Positions 5,778 to 14,206 of a DNA stretch of 20,850 nucleotides are shown piece by piece. The DNA comes from a virus. The translations under genes were made by a program, and so were the position numbers. The DNA lies in the IMG/VR virus record IMGVR_UViG_3300032286_000149, positions 1 through 20,850 of that record. One strand, written 5' to 3'. Under the pieces are notes generated by a model, which saw nothing but the letters and a program-made list of their open reading frames with translations, made no database searches and was not told where the DNA came from. Every line of letters starts with the position of its first letter. Positions within the stretch are counted from its first letter, which is position 1.

Positions 5778-6671
5778 TTATACGCCAGCAGCAATCAGAT
5801 AGCTATGGAAACCGAAGTTCCAGCCAACGATTACTTCAGGGTAACCAACAAACGCTACGCTGTTACCAGACGTACCGGTCACGTTTGCGCTAACAGTGAT
5901 AGTCGAGGTGCTAGTAACAACACCGGTAACCGTCACTTTAACGCCGCCAACAACAACTTCCATTCCGGGCTGGATACCGGTAGTAGAAGCGACCGTGAAG
6001 GTCGTTCCGGCAGATGGGCTGCTGGTCAGCGTGGTGCTAACCGTAACTGCCGTTTCTGGAACAAGCTGGATAACCCGCAAGCAAGGCGAGGTGCCCGAAC
6101 CAGTGGCGACCGTCTGAACGATGTTCCCGGCGACCGAGCTAGACACGGTGGGGTTACCACCGGACACACCCATTGCCGAGTTACCAGTCGTCGTGCTACC
6201 GGCGTTACCGGCGACGAGGAAGGCGTTCGTTCCGAGGAAGCGCGAGCTAAAGTAACCAACCGTCGTGCCAGTATTAGCTTGCGTGTTAGCCGAACCTTGG
6301 GCTTGCGTAACAACACACGCCTTGTACAGCGCGGTGGGGTTGTCCATCACATAAGCAATCATCCCGGGCTGGTTAGTACTAGCTGGGTAGTACTGGCCTT
6401 GCAGGTTGCCGTAGATTGGGGGAGTACCGGGGTACTGAGCGCCCAAGAACACACCAACAATAGCGCCAGCAGAAACTGCTGATGCCGAGTTAGCATTGTA
6501 AGAGGTGATGACTGCGTTACCACCGGACAGGCCAACAACGTCACCGTTGAACATGCTTGTGCCGTAGTTTTGCGCAATCGGAATCATCCGGGTAGACCCA
6601 GAGAACGGAATACCGCCCATTAGGTTGACCGGCACTAGCCCATATGGGCCATTGACAATCGGATAAGCCAT
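5778..6671 (-). CDS. Structural virion protein, beta-rich (297 aa)
   Basis: Starts MAYPIVNGPYGLVPVNLMGG and contains FNGDVVGLSGGNAVITSYN and GVFLGAQYP, then a Ser/Thr/Val-rich region with repeated short strands (TFTVASTTGIQPGMEVVVGG; VTVTGVVTSTSTITVSANVTG), ending VGWNFGFHSYLIAAGV. The C-terminal half looks like an Ig-like or other beta-sandwich domain. In environmental phages, proteins starting this way lie next to the capsid gene and are taken as head or decoration proteins; that is my recollection, not proof. A GGAG ribosome-binding site lies 6 nt before ATG 6671-6669. It lies between the gene at 6687 and the capsid gene, 10 nt from the latter. Confidence 0.7.
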   Translation of the reverse strand: MAYPIVNGPYGLVPVNLMGGIPFSGSTRMIPIAQNYGTSMFNGDVVGLSGGNAVITSYNANSASAVSAGAIVGVFLGAQYPGTPPIYGNLQGQYYPASTNQPGMIAYVMDNPTALYKACVVTQAQGSANTQANTGTTVGYFSSRFLGTNAFLVAGNAGSTTTGNSAMGVSGGNPTVSSSVAGNIVQTVATGSGTSPCLRVIQLVPETAVTVSTTLTSSPSAGTTFTVASTTGIQPGMEVVVGGVKVTVTGVVTSTSTITVSANVTGTSGNSVAFVGYPEVIVGWNFGFHSYLIAAGV

Positions 6672-6686
6672 TTAAGACTCCTAAAA

Positions 6687-7136
6687 TTAAGTACCTTTAC
6701 CAAAAGTAACCTGAGATTTTTTATCCGCAAATAGCGGCATTCTCGGATCACCTTCCCGCATGAAGCTGCTATCCACTGACTTCATCTGAGCATCGGTCTG
6801 GCCTTGGTAGTACTCATTCCGGGCTTCAGTGAACTCGTGGGGAATCTTGCAGAGCATCAAGCCGCCAATTACCACGTTATCTTTAAATCGCTCATCAGCA
6901 GCGGGCGACGAAAAGATTTCTGGGTGATCAACTGCCCGAACAGGCTCATAACCTTCCCGCAGTTTGGACGAGGTATTCATAGCATCCGGCGTGCCTAGCG
7001 TGCTAATGCGAACCCAACGAAAGTCATACCCATCCTGAGCAATAGGATTAGGCAAAGTCTCGGGCGGACGCCACGTCACTTTACGTTTCGCAGTTTCCCG
7101 GGTTTCAAGATCACGATTCAGTCGATTTTCAGCCAT
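6687..7136 (-). CDS. Conserved phage head-module protein, unrecognised (149 aa)
   Basis: A 149-residue soluble protein: a charged N-terminus (RLNRDLETRETAKRKVTWRP), a central YDFRWVRISTLGTPD segment, a short hydrophobic strand (VVIGGLMLCKIPHEF) and a C-terminal region with NEYYQGQTDAQMKS ending VTFGKGT. I have seen similar ORFs between scaffold and capsid genes of environmental phages without assigned function. It starts 2 nt after the scaffold-like gene's stop (TAATCATG). It could be a minor head or assembly protein. No cysteine cluster, membrane segment or enzyme motif. Confidence 0.7.
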   Translation of the reverse strand: MAENRLNRDLETRETAKRKVTWRPPETLPNPIAQDGYDFRWVRISTLGTPDAMNTSSKLREGYEPVRAVDHPEIFSSPAADERFKDNVVIGGLMLCKIPHEFTEARNEYYQGQTDAQMKSVDSSFMREGDPRMPLFADKKSQVTFGKGT

Positions 7137-7138
7137 GA

Positions 7139-8038
7139 TTATTTCCTCATATCCAGAGCAACTTGTTTAGCATATGCCTCAAGAGGCACGCCTAGCCGTT
7201 TCGCAATAGCCACTTGACTACTAGTCAGCACGATTTTTCGAGGCGCTGTGCTGCGGGTAGCAGGAGCTACTACATTACTTCGACGGCGTTGCTTGAACTG
7301 ATCTGGGAAGACTTCGCGCATACGAGAGTTAATTCTCTCGTAGTAGTCGTCGCTACGGGGATCAACCCCCTGTTTGACCAGCTTCTGATGCAACCCCAAT
7401 GCGAAGCTAGTCATTTCATCGTCTGAGCCAAACCACGCATTAGCTTGTTGCCACTCGTGCGCTTTCGGATCAGCCGGTACTGGGGCGTTAGATTGACGTT
7501 CTACAGGAGTTTCTGTCTCTTGTAAAGGGGGTAATCTAAAATTGCTAACACGCTCGGTTTTAGACTTGGCCGCGACCAATTCCTCTTGCGCGTCAACCAT
7601 TGCATCAGAATCACCCGACTCATACGCTTGCTTGTATTTGCGCTTGGCCTCGTCAAGTTCCTGTGCGGCAACCCGTCTAGCCTGTTCAAGCAATACTTCC
7701 TGATTCTTGTTAACCGTACCCTTTAGCTCGTTGTTCTCACCAACTAACTTGCGGGCAAGGCGTTCAAGCTCTTCCTTTTCACGTAGAGCGGCCTCTTTAG
7801 CACGTCTTTCGTCGTGATAACCCTTGTTAAAGTGCTGAATACGCTTACGAACTTTCTCGGAATAGTCCTGCAATTCTTCATCAGTTACTTCTTCTGGCGG
7901 ATCAGATGCCTTCCGGTTCCGGTCTTTCTCGGGCGTATCGTCAACGATTTCAATTTCCACATCAACATCATCCGATGCAGTAACTGTTACACCTTCCGAT
8001 TCAACCTCATCGGGAAACTTGTATTCGTCCTTTTCCAT
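7139..8038 (-). CDS. Scaffold-like head assembly protein (299 aa)
   Basis: An acidic N-terminus (VDVEIEIVDDTPEKD) is followed by a long charged helical stretch from about residue 50 to 170 with heptad-like spacing (ERRAKEAALREKEELERLAR; ARRVAAQELDEAKRKYKQA), a probable coiled coil. The C-terminal part has a folded, less charged region (WFGSDDEMTSFALGLHQKLV) and a basic end (RKIVLTSSQVAIAKRLG). Highly charged, coiled-coil, between portal/chaperonin genes and the capsid gene: this fits a procapsid scaffolding protein, which guides capsid assembly and then leaves. No protease motif is seen. The call rests on composition and gene order. ATG 8038-8036 lies 3 nt after the upstream stop. Confidence 0.7.
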   Translation of the reverse strand: MEKDEYKFPDEVESEGVTVTASDDVDVEIEIVDDTPEKDRNRKASDPPEEVTDEELQDYSEKVRKRIQHFNKGYHDERRAKEAALREKEELERLARKLVGENNELKGTVNKNQEVLLEQARRVAAQELDEAKRKYKQAYESGDSDAMVDAQEELVAAKSKTERVSNFRLPPLQETETPVERQSNAPVPADPKAHEWQQANAWFGSDDEMTSFALGLHQKLVKQGVDPRSDDYYERINSRMREVFPDQFKQRRRSNVVAPATRSTAPRKIVLTSSQVAIAKRLGVPLEAYAKQVALDMRK

Positions 8039-8041
8039 AGT

Positions 8042-8410
8042 TTAAGCCCTTGTAATGCCTTGTGGATCGGAAACAACAGCCTCAATCGAGTCGTCGTTCA
8101 TTAGGCGGTATTCCGAATTATTGAAACGGAACCGAGTACCGGTGTTAGCGCGAAACAATACGTAGTCTCCGACTTCACACCAAGGACCGGTTGGGTACCG
8201 ATCAGGGTCGGAATAGGCTTGTGACCCCATGTCCAATACGAGTCCAATCATTGACAAGACTTGCTCGGCATGTTTCGTATTCTCGGCTTTAACTAGGCCC
8301 GATTCATACGTATCCTCGATAGTAGGCAGGGCGATTAGCAGCTTGTAACCAACGGGGATGGGAAGTTGCGCTTCCATTTCAGCATCAGTCACAGTTTGGG
8401 CATCAGTCAT
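8042..8410 (-). CDS. GroES-like (Cpn10) co-chaperonin, phage-encoded (122 aa)
   Basis: From ATG 8410-8408 the protein has the GroES order: a first strand (PVGYKLLIALP, residues 19-29), a loop matching the mobile loop position (DTYESGLVKAENT, 33-45), MIGLVLDMGS as the V(L/I)xVG-like strand, then WCEVGDYVLFRANTG (77-91) like VGDIVIFNDGYG of GroES, and a closing MNDDSIEAVV (104-113) like MSESDILAIV. Such a protein caps GroEL during folding; phage versions (T4 gp31, RB49 CocO) are needed for capsid protein folding. No GroEL-like gene is in the window, so it would use the host's. The start overlaps the upstream stop by 8 nt; upstream in-frame ATGs at 8416 and 8419 cannot be excluded. Confidence 0.75.
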   Translation of the reverse strand: MTDAQTVTDAEMEAQLPIPVGYKLLIALPTIEDTYESGLVKAENTKHAEQVLSMIGLVLDMGSQAYSDPDRYPTGPWCEVGDYVLFRANTGTRFRFNNSEYRLMNDDSIEAVVSDPQGITRA

Positions 8411-8600
8411 CTTCATCATCCATAAAAGTACGCGAAAGGTCTTGGATTTCCATACGTGCAAGGGACAGACCTCGAATGATCCCGCACGCCGCTTTATATT
8501 CGGCAAAGTCTTTAGCTCCACCGGATACAAGTGACTCCATAGCAGCGGTTTTATGCGCTTCTATCTTTTCAATCAGCACGTCAAAGACGGTTTTAGCCAC
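8403..8600 (-). CDS. Small acidic helical phage protein (65 aa), GTG start
   Basis: A 65-residue mostly helical protein: TVFDVLIEKIEAHKTAAMES, then FAEYKAACGIIRGLSLARME and an acidic end (FMDDEDD). I recall close relatives between portal and downstream head genes of many environmental phages, with no assigned function. The start is GTG (8600-8598), preceded by AGGGG 9 nt away; no in-frame ATG precedes it after the portal stop, and starting at the internal Met would lose most of the protein. Its end overlaps the co-chaperonin start by 8 nt, so the two are probably coupled. Confidence 0.7.
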   Translation of the reverse strand: MAKTVFDVLIEKIEAHKTAAMESLVSGGAKDFAEYKAACGIIRGLSLARMEIQDLSRTFMDDEDD

Positions 8601-8618
8601 AATTTATTACCCCTGCGG

Positions 8619-11117
8619 TTATCCTCCCGAATTGGGAGGCTTCTGTGTTACGTGTTTCATAACATCCACTCGCATCTTCTGTTGGGACTGTCGATCCTGA
8701 GAAGACGTTTGGTTAGCATTACGCTGGGACTCGACTTGCAGTCGTTCCCGATCAAGCCCAAGTTTCTGTTCCTGTAGCTGGAGATCAGCCTGATCCTTGG
8801 CTTGTTTTCTTGCCACTTCAGCTTGCTTGACCTTGAGTTCGCCCTGTTGAAGCTGGAACATCGGGTCTTGGGCTTGCTGTTGTGCTTGCTGCTGCGCTGC
8901 TTGCTGCTGGTGTTCCTGAGCAAGCTGTTTCCCGGCCTCGGCCACAAGCCGAGCCAACTGAACCTCGATCTCTTCGGGCAATTCTTCTCCCGGTACAGGC
9001 AACGGAGCACCGAGGCGTTCCTCGATCTGCTTGCGGTAGGAAAAGCCCAAGTGTTCAGCGATGTGTGCTTGCAACGCAGCCATAAGCTGCTGTGCTTGCG
9101 GGTTCTGCCCCATCGTCTGAGCGATCATCGGGTCTTGCATAAAGCTAGTATGTGCAGCGATATGCGCGTCGTGGTCCTGATAAATAAACGCTTTGACCGG
9201 CTTGCCAATCAGCACATTCATGTTCTCAGACACGGGATCTGTGGGTTTCTGGTCATCCTCGATGGGGACCAGCTTGTCCGCGTTCTTAACCCCCAGCACC
9301 TCGATCATTTGACGGTGCAGTTGTGGCAGGTTGTAAATCTGCGGGGCTTGCTGTGCCATCTGGAGCACTGCCTGATACTGAACTACCCGCTGCGCCATTG
9401 TGGACGAGTTCGGGTCCGACACGGGTATTACTTCTACCATGTCATAGTCAGACTGCTTGATCTTGCGATCAGTCGTGTCTTGCGGGTCGTAGCTGTACGC
9501 CTCTGGCGTATAGTCTCGGATGAGTTCTTTCAGGAGCTTAAACTCCTGCTTCATCGCGTAGTGAACCCGCGCTTGCACCGCAGCCATCGGCTTGAGTGTG
9601 CGCTCCAGCAAGGCCAGAGTTGTTCCGACCGGGGCTTGGGCAGACATGTCCGAGATGTTCATGTCGCTAATTGCACCCAACCGGCGACCATCCTCGTTAA
9701 TCTGCGTCATCAGCGCAAGCAGGACCTGACTAGGCTCCTTGTAAGGCAACATCATGATGTTGTCCTTAATTGCCCCGCTCGGGATATCCACGTCACGGAA
9801 CTCGCCCGGACCAATCGGCGTATCATCACCCTTGACCCGCATACCACGAGCCTTCAAGCCCCCCGGCAGGTTAGACAGCGTACCCGCATCCACAAGCTGA
9901 CGAAGTAGTGACGTTCCCGCTCGGGAATATCCACCGATAATGTGGATCAAGCCAAGACCGTAGAACCCAAAACCGGGGACATAGACATAATGGACAAAGT
10001 GCTGACGTTTTTTATGCAGGGGATCATCTGGCTCCCAGTTGCGCCTAATAGATAACACCTTCTCCGTAGCACGCTCTATTGTTACTACGTAAGGTTTGGC
10101 AAGCTGCTCGACCTCTTTGGAGGCATCCTCGCTCTCGTCGTCGCCGATATCACTACCATCCTCAATCTCGTCCTCGTCTACACCCTCAATCACCAAGTCG
10201 GCATGGACCTCGTAGATTGTGTAGCGGTCGTCATCGGTCAGCGAATACCCACCTTCTTCGGCTTTCTTCTTCTCAATATCAGATGGGAATGACTGAGGCT
10301 CGCCCAAGTCCACATCACAGTAAAAACCGCTAGCTTGTAACCGCTTGATTTCATTCTCGGTTTTGCGCATCACGTGCGTGATCCGCTCTGCCGATTCAAG
10401 ATTAGAAGCACCGTATGGCACTAGCATGTCTTCTGCTGGGATAAAGATAGCCACTTGCCGACCCAGTGCAGGATCAATGTAGACTTTCTTAAATGCCGAA
10501 CCAGCAAGACCCAAGGCATACAGCATCCGCTCATGTTCTGGGCGATACTCAACCATGCGCTCGGTTAACTGATAGTTCATGTCCTCTTTTACACGTCCGG
10601 CTGCTTCTTCCTTTTCACGTGTAACCTGACCCATGACCTTGGTCTTAACCGGCCCCATTGATGGAAAAGTCTCTGACATAGCTTCGGCTTGGAATCGAAT
10701 CGCAGCTTCTGCCAGCACGGAAGAGAACGCACCGCATGCATCTTCCCAAGGCTCCGTGCGCTCTTCGTACCTAAACCCAAGGACTTCCAGCCCTTTAACG
10801 AACGTATCTGCCCAGTCTTTGCGGTTGTTAATATCCGCATCAATTAGCTCGATAAGATCGGATGCTAGGGTTTGTTGCACGCCTTCATCTAGGGTTTCTG
10901 CCAGATTCTCGTCAAAGCCACCTTCTTCGGCATCATCTTCGGCAGTCAAGATAATTTCAACGCTACCGTCATCAAGAGTAACCATATCAGGGTCGATAAT
11001 ATCAATCTCCAACATGCTGTCGAGATCTTCATCAGAAATACCTCCCATGTCATCTAATTCAGCTTGGAGTCCACGAGGGGCTGCGTATGGCCCTTTGTCA
11101 ATCGAATCTACTGGCAT
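8619..11117 (-). CDS. Portal protein (832 aa)
   Basis: A long portal of the size seen in podoviral (P22- or T7-like) lineages. An acidic N-terminal region (residues 20-80) is followed by a helical stem region, a core with QVAIFIPAEDMLVPYGASNL, an acidic insert (about 311-338), then YVPGFGFYGLGLIHIIGGYS with LLRQLVDAGTLSNLPGG, the conserved block I associate with this portal family. The C-terminal 200 residues are helical and Gln-rich (HQQQAAQQQAQQQAQDP) and form a coiled-coil barrel-like tail. The portal is the ring at the capsid vertex through which terminase packs DNA. It lies 9 nt downstream of terL with AAAGG ahead of ATG 11117-11115. The gene is complete. The open frame on the opposite strand at 8802-9908 is a shadow. 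Confidence 0.85.
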   Translation of the reverse strand: MPVDSIDKGPYAAPRGLQAELDDMGGISDEDLDSMLEIDIIDPDMVTLDDGSVEIILTAEDDAEEGGFDENLAETLDEGVQQTLASDLIELIDADINNRKDWADTFVKGLEVLGFRYEERTEPWEDACGAFSSVLAEAAIRFQAEAMSETFPSMGPVKTKVMGQVTREKEEAAGRVKEDMNYQLTERMVEYRPEHERMLYALGLAGSAFKKVYIDPALGRQVAIFIPAEDMLVPYGASNLESAERITHVMRKTENEIKRLQASGFYCDVDLGEPQSFPSDIEKKKAEEGGYSLTDDDRYTIYEVHADLVIEGVDEDEIEDGSDIGDDESEDASKEVEQLAKPYVVTIERATEKVLSIRRNWEPDDPLHKKRQHFVHYVYVPGFGFYGLGLIHIIGGYSRAGTSLLRQLVDAGTLSNLPGGLKARGMRVKGDDTPIGPGEFRDVDIPSGAIKDNIMMLPYKEPSQVLLALMTQINEDGRRLGAISDMNISDMSAQAPVGTTLALLERTLKPMAAVQARVHYAMKQEFKLLKELIRDYTPEAYSYDPQDTTDRKIKQSDYDMVEVIPVSDPNSSTMAQRVVQYQAVLQMAQQAPQIYNLPQLHRQMIEVLGVKNADKLVPIEDDQKPTDPVSENMNVLIGKPVKAFIYQDHDAHIAAHTSFMQDPMIAQTMGQNPQAQQLMAALQAHIAEHLGFSYRKQIEERLGAPLPVPGEELPEEIEVQLARLVAEAGKQLAQEHQQQAAQQQAQQQAQDPMFQLQQGELKVKQAEVARKQAKDQADLQLQEQKLGLDRERLQVESQRNANQTSSQDRQSQQKMRVDVMKHVTQKPPNSGG

Positions 11118-11126
11118 AGCCTACCT

Positions 11127-12674
11127 TTAATAATAGCCGCCACGGCGGGACTTAAAGTAACGAGTTTCTTCTTGCTCATCGGATGGCAGACGTATAAATC
11201 CGCCTTGCCTAAATCGCATCAGTGCCATTACGGTGGAGTCAACCAAGTCGTCATTACTGACAAATGGAAAACCTGCAACCTCTTCAACCACTTCCTCTGC
11301 CCAACGAGTCTGGGGCACCCATACCAAACCTGACCGTATAATGTCAGCTACAGAGTTAAGTCGCGCCATCTTATCACCGGTACCACGGTGAGGGGTAAAC
11401 TCTTGTATTGGCAAACCCGTGCGTCTAATCTCCTGATACAACTGCGTACCACTAGATTTTTTCTCGACGATAAACGCATCCGGCTCCCATTCTTTCCACT
11501 CCCGGTAGCACAACTCTTTTAGCTCGGGGAACTCCACGCGCTTCTTAATAGCATTCAGCAAGATGATGTTATGGGCATCGGTTTCTTTGTTGAGGAACAC
11601 GCCCCATGTGGTTAGCGCCGTAAAGTCAGCACGGTTATTAGTTTCTGCCGCGCTATCTAGCGACATAATCAGGTAAGAACAGCTTGGCGGGTCCTCTTTC
11701 TCCCACGTATTCCACCATTCCCGCTTGACAACCGCCGCTTCCTCGGCAGTGGGATTCTGCTGAAACTGTGCATTCCACTGGAAAACAGGCATAGAAGCCT
11801 TCGTTCGCAGCAGTGCGGGCATATCAAAAAACTCAGGCCACAGGGCTTTTTCGCTGATTTCACCCGTTTTCTTGTTCTTAACCTCCAAAATAGCCGGGAA
11901 TTCGACCACCTCGTACTGGTCAGCCCCACTGTTTTGCGTCATATCCCGTACGACACGACCCGTTAAATCGTCTAAATGCCATCTAGTTTGTATAATAGCT
12001 ACACGGCCCCCCGGCATCAGGCGGGTCCGAGCACCAAAAGTGAACCACTCGTAGGCTCTGTCGAAGATTTCAAGGTTGCCGTTGATGATGTCCTGCTCGT
12101 TATGCGGATCGTCTACTAATAGTAAGTCTGCTCCACGACCTGCAAGGGCCGAACCTACACCACAAGCGAAGTACTCGCCGCCTACGTTAGTATTCCACCT
12201 TCCCGCTGACTTGCTATCCGCAGCAAGGTTAACTGTAGGAAATATTTGCCGGTAGGCTTCCGTATCAATGATGTTTCGCACCTTCCGACCGAAGTCCACG
12301 GCAAGATCCGTGGTGTGGGACACCATCAGCACCTTCTTATTAGGTTGCCTACCGATGAACCAAGCCGGGAAGTATATGGAAACTAGCTGACTTTTGCCGT
12401 GGCGAGGGGGAATATTGACGCAAACACGGTCTTTTGACCCGTCTGCTAGCTGCATCAGCAGGTTAGCAAGGATTCTGTGGTGTTTTCCGACCTTATAGTC
12501 GGGCTGCATGTGCTTACAGAACTCAATCAAGTCGTCATAGCACGACTGCACATGCTTGCGAGTGCTCAGAGTGTCTGCAATTTGCAGGATTTCGGTCTGT
12601 TCTTCCTCGGAAAACTCGTCCAAACGGGCCAAAAGCTCGTCAACTTCCTCGTCTGAGAAGTCTAAATCAATCAT
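11127..12674 (-). CDS. terL: Terminase large subunit (515 aa)
   Basis: The DNA-packaging motor. ATPase motifs: PPRHGKS (residues 89-95, Walker A variant), LLLVDDP (184-190, Walker B, followed by a His-Asn-Glu run) and IIQTRWH (227-233, coupling motif III). The nuclease domain shows LIMSLDSAAE (Asp340), FIVEKKSSG (Glu404) and DDLVDSTVMAL (Asp475/476 and Asp479), the RNase H-like acidic set. The N-terminal 40 residues are acidic and helical. Length and the RHGKS Walker A fit the terminase family typical of environmental phages. ATG 12674-12672 overlaps terS by 8 nt (ATGATTGA). All key residues are present, so the gene should be functional. It cuts and translocates phage DNA together with the portal. 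Confidence 0.95.
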   Translation of the reverse strand: MIDLDFSDEEVDELLARLDEFSEEEQTEILQIADTLSTRKHVQSCYDDLIEFCKHMQPDYKVGKHHRILANLLMQLADGSKDRVCVNIPPRHGKSQLVSIYFPAWFIGRQPNKKVLMVSHTTDLAVDFGRKVRNIIDTEAYRQIFPTVNLAADSKSAGRWNTNVGGEYFACGVGSALAGRGADLLLVDDPHNEQDIINGNLEIFDRAYEWFTFGARTRLMPGGRVAIIQTRWHLDDLTGRVVRDMTQNSGADQYEVVEFPAILEVKNKKTGEISEKALWPEFFDMPALLRTKASMPVFQWNAQFQQNPTAEEAAVVKREWWNTWEKEDPPSCSYLIMSLDSAAETNNRADFTALTTWGVFLNKETDAHNIILLNAIKKRVEFPELKELCYREWKEWEPDAFIVEKKSSGTQLYQEIRRTGLPIQEFTPHRGTGDKMARLNSVADIIRSGLVWVPQTRWAEEVVEEVAGFPFVSNDDLVDSTVMALMRFRQGGFIRLPSDEQEETRYFKSRRGGYY

Positions 12675-13245
12675 TTAGGCCCAATTCCGCATCCAATTCT
12701 AGTTCCAAGGGCGAAATCACCTTGGCATCCTCAACTTCTTTCAACCGATTGAACTTCTCGCGCAACTTAGTACGCAGATCGTCCGTAGATTGGTGGGTTA
12801 CAGTTATTTCCGTACGTTCAGTGAACAGACCCACATCCGAAATCTTGCCAAGTAGCTCCAAAGCGCGGATACGCACCTTTGGATCGGGGTTTTCCGACTC
12901 AAGGATGAGCTTGTTGGTAACAAGATGACGTACTTCAATGGCTTGCTTGACGACTGCACGACCGAAAGTGTCCAGTATGTCGCGTGTCTGTATTAAGACA
13001 GCAGGTGGTAGGGATGCAGCACGTACTGGGGTGATCTGCTTGGCAGTACCCACGGGATCTGCTGCGTAAGCAGTAGCAATCTGAGCGGCTATCTCGTCGT
13101 GCTCGGGCTTGGAATCTAGCTCCAACCCATTCTTATGCAACAACTCAGCCGTGTTCGCACCGAATTCCGCAAGGTCTTGCAGGTTAGAGAAATTTATTTC
13201 AGGCGTAATTTCTACGCCGAGGTCAGGGGTAATAAGCATAAACAT
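12667..13245 (-). CDS. terS: Terminase small subunit (192 aa)
   Basis: A 192-residue, mostly helical protein directly upstream of and overlapping terL. The C-terminal half contains NPDPKVRIRALELLGKISDV followed by GLFTERTEITVTHQSTDDLR, a pattern I associate with terminase small subunits of this terminase type. TerS binds the packaging site of phage DNA and hands it to TerL. The N-terminal ATG (13245-13243) has no clear ribosome-binding site; a second in-frame ATG at 13239 has none either. It is the first gene of the leftward operon, so a short leader (about 20 nt from the predicted promoter) is possible. A classic HTH cannot be pinned down by eye. Confidence 0.75.
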   Translation of the reverse strand: MFMLITPDLGVEITPEINFSNLQDLAEFGANTAELLHKNGLELDSKPEHDEIAAQIATAYAADPVGTAKQITPVRAASLPPAVLIQTRDILDTFGRAVVKQAIEVRHLVTNKLILESENPDPKVRIRALELLGKISDVGLFTERTEITVTHQSTDDLRTKLREKFNRLKEVEDAKVISPLELELDAELGLND

Positions 13246-13271
13246 CGCAAGCTATAGCAGCCGGTATCGCA

Positions 13272-13300
13272 GATATAACATAACAAAAAAATTTTTGCAA
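13272..13300 (-). promoter_or_regulatory. Possible leftward promoter for the packaging/head operon
   Basis: On the minus strand, TTGCAA (13300-13295) and TATATC (13277-13272) are separated by exactly 17 nt, a weak but correctly spaced sigma70 pair. It would start transcription about 20 nt before terS. The A/T run between the boxes could bend the DNA. Neither box is a good match, and a phage late promoter may need a factor not seen here. Confidence 0.35.
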
Positions 13301-13585
13301 GGGGTATATTTTTGGTAGGGGGGTGCTTTCTAGGAAGGGGGTGGTTTCAAAAAGTAGGGCATCGTTTGTCTGAAATAGTAAGTCTACGGTGGCCGGGGGA
13401 CCCAATGCCATAAGGGGGTATACCACCCCGGTGGGTCTGCCATCCTACCCGTTCGGCTCGACCGCGCCCCCCGATGCCGGTTTCATACCACGAAGTAGAA
13501 CGAAAATAAATCGGCTGAATGGGGCGCCATTGTGGGCGATCTTCCGTATAACTAAATCCATGCAAGGCGATTCGCGCCTCGCTAT

Positions 13586-13602
13586 GTTAGGGATTCCCTA
13601 AC
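13586..13602. repeat. GTTAGGG palindrome, copy 1
   Basis: GTTAGGGATTCCCTAAC; symmetry extends two bases each side (AT...AT), so the palindrome is 21 bp with one central base. It lies 28 nt upstream of the ATG at 13631, between any promoter and the ribosome-binding site. Confidence 0.9.
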
Positions 13603-13630
13603 ATCAACTGCCTACCTTGGAGAATCCATC

Positions 13631-14143
13631 ATGGCAACATTCGTACCTTCGTTCGCTCCCGCTCTCTCTGACGCCTCCCTTGCTGGTATTAAGGGATACG
13701 TTGCGAAGTCTCTCGAAACCGACCGCGCCAAAAAGAAGGTGATCGATTCGTTGATCGCTGACGGCGTAACCCCTGACCATTTGGTCGCACCTAAAAAGGG
13801 GCAAGATCGCCAATTCTTTGATGGTGTCCTCAAACCCGCTGTCGTCATGGGATTCAGTACCACGGTTCAAACCCTGCTAGCGACCGACACTAGCAAGCTG
13901 AATGAGGTTCAAAAAACCGAGAAGCGCTACTGGAGCCAGCAGATCAATTCCAAGATCAAGGATATCCGTCGGGCCATGCTCAAGCGCCAAGAAAAGGGGG
14001 CGAATGAGCGTAAGACGTTCGCTGAACGGATCGAAGCGCAGATCCAGCAGATGATCGACGATATCCAGAAAAAAGAGGATTCGGGGATCTGCGATCCGGT
14101 CGCAATGATTGCGGCTCTGAATGAGGCGATTTACGCAATCTGA
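13631..14143 (+). CDS. Helical basic protein of unknown function (170 aa), first rightward gene
   Basis: A 170-residue, mainly helical protein: an N-terminal region (LAGIKGYVAKSLETDRAKKK), a middle with FDGVLKPAVVMGFSTTVQTL, then a strongly basic helix (YWSQQINSKIKDIRRAMLKR) and a charged coiled-coil-like C-terminus (FAERIEAQIQQMIDDIQKKE). No known domain is recognised. ACCTTGGAG lies 8 nt upstream of ATG 13631. The gene is bracketed by the two longest palindrome copies (13584-13604 and 14143-14163); the second overlaps its stop codon. This suggests tight control and makes it a candidate for a DNA-binding regulator acting on them, but no HTH is seen, so that is speculative. Abundant DNA-binding or recombination accessory protein is another option. 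Confidence 0.8.
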   Translation: MATFVPSFAPALSDASLAGIKGYVAKSLETDRAKKKVIDSLIADGVTPDHLVAPKKGQDRQFFDGVLKPAVVMGFSTTVQTLLATDTSKLNEVQKTEKRYWSQQINSKIKDIRRAMLKRQEKGANERKTFAERIEAQIQQMIDDIQKKEDSGICDPVAMIAALNEAIYAI

Positions 14144-14144
14144 T

Positions 14145-14161
14145 GTTAGGGATTCCCTAAC
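14145..14161. repeat. GTTAGGG palindrome, copy 2
   Basis: GTTAGGGATTCCCTAAC with the same two-base extension on each side. It begins in the TGA stop of the gene at 13631 and lies 3 nt ahead of a terminator stem. Confidence 0.9.
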
Positions 14162-14164
14162 ATT

Positions 14165-14191
14165 CCCGGGGCACGTGCCCCGGGTTTTTTT
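14165..14191 (+). terminator. Strong intrinsic terminator
   Basis: A perfect 10-bp self-complementary arm pair CCCGGGGCAC/GTGCCCCGGG (14165-14184) followed by seven T. Read in the plus direction it should end transcripts of the gene at 13631. The ribosome-binding site of the next gene starts 2 nt after the T run. Confidence 0.85.
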
Positions 14192-14206
14192 ACCCTTGGA
14201 GTTACT

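Larger units (their letters stand above)
13246..13630. other. Divergent intergenic control region
   Basis: About 385 bases between the leftward terS and the rightward gene at 13631 with no convincing gene. It holds the possible leftward promoter, G-rich tracts on the plus strand (13301-13349), a short inverted repeat CCACC/GGTGG next to a GTATACC sequence (around 13418-13433), a TATAAC box at 13547-13552 with no good -35, a small hairpin AGGCG/CGCCT (13565-13579) and the first copy of the GTTAGGG palindrome. Short frames crossing it lack ribosome-binding sites. Confidence 0.6.

Noticed and set aside
5622-6482. Long plus-strand frame opposite the structural gene at 5778 and the capsid gene start
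   Set aside because: Antisense shadow; composition dominated by Arg, Thr, Asn and Ser; no ribosome-binding site.
8802-9908. Long plus-strand frame (368 codons) opposite the portal gene
   Set aside because: Fully antisense to a clear portal gene and with a Leu/Arg/His-rich composition typical of shadows; the portal frame has family motifs.
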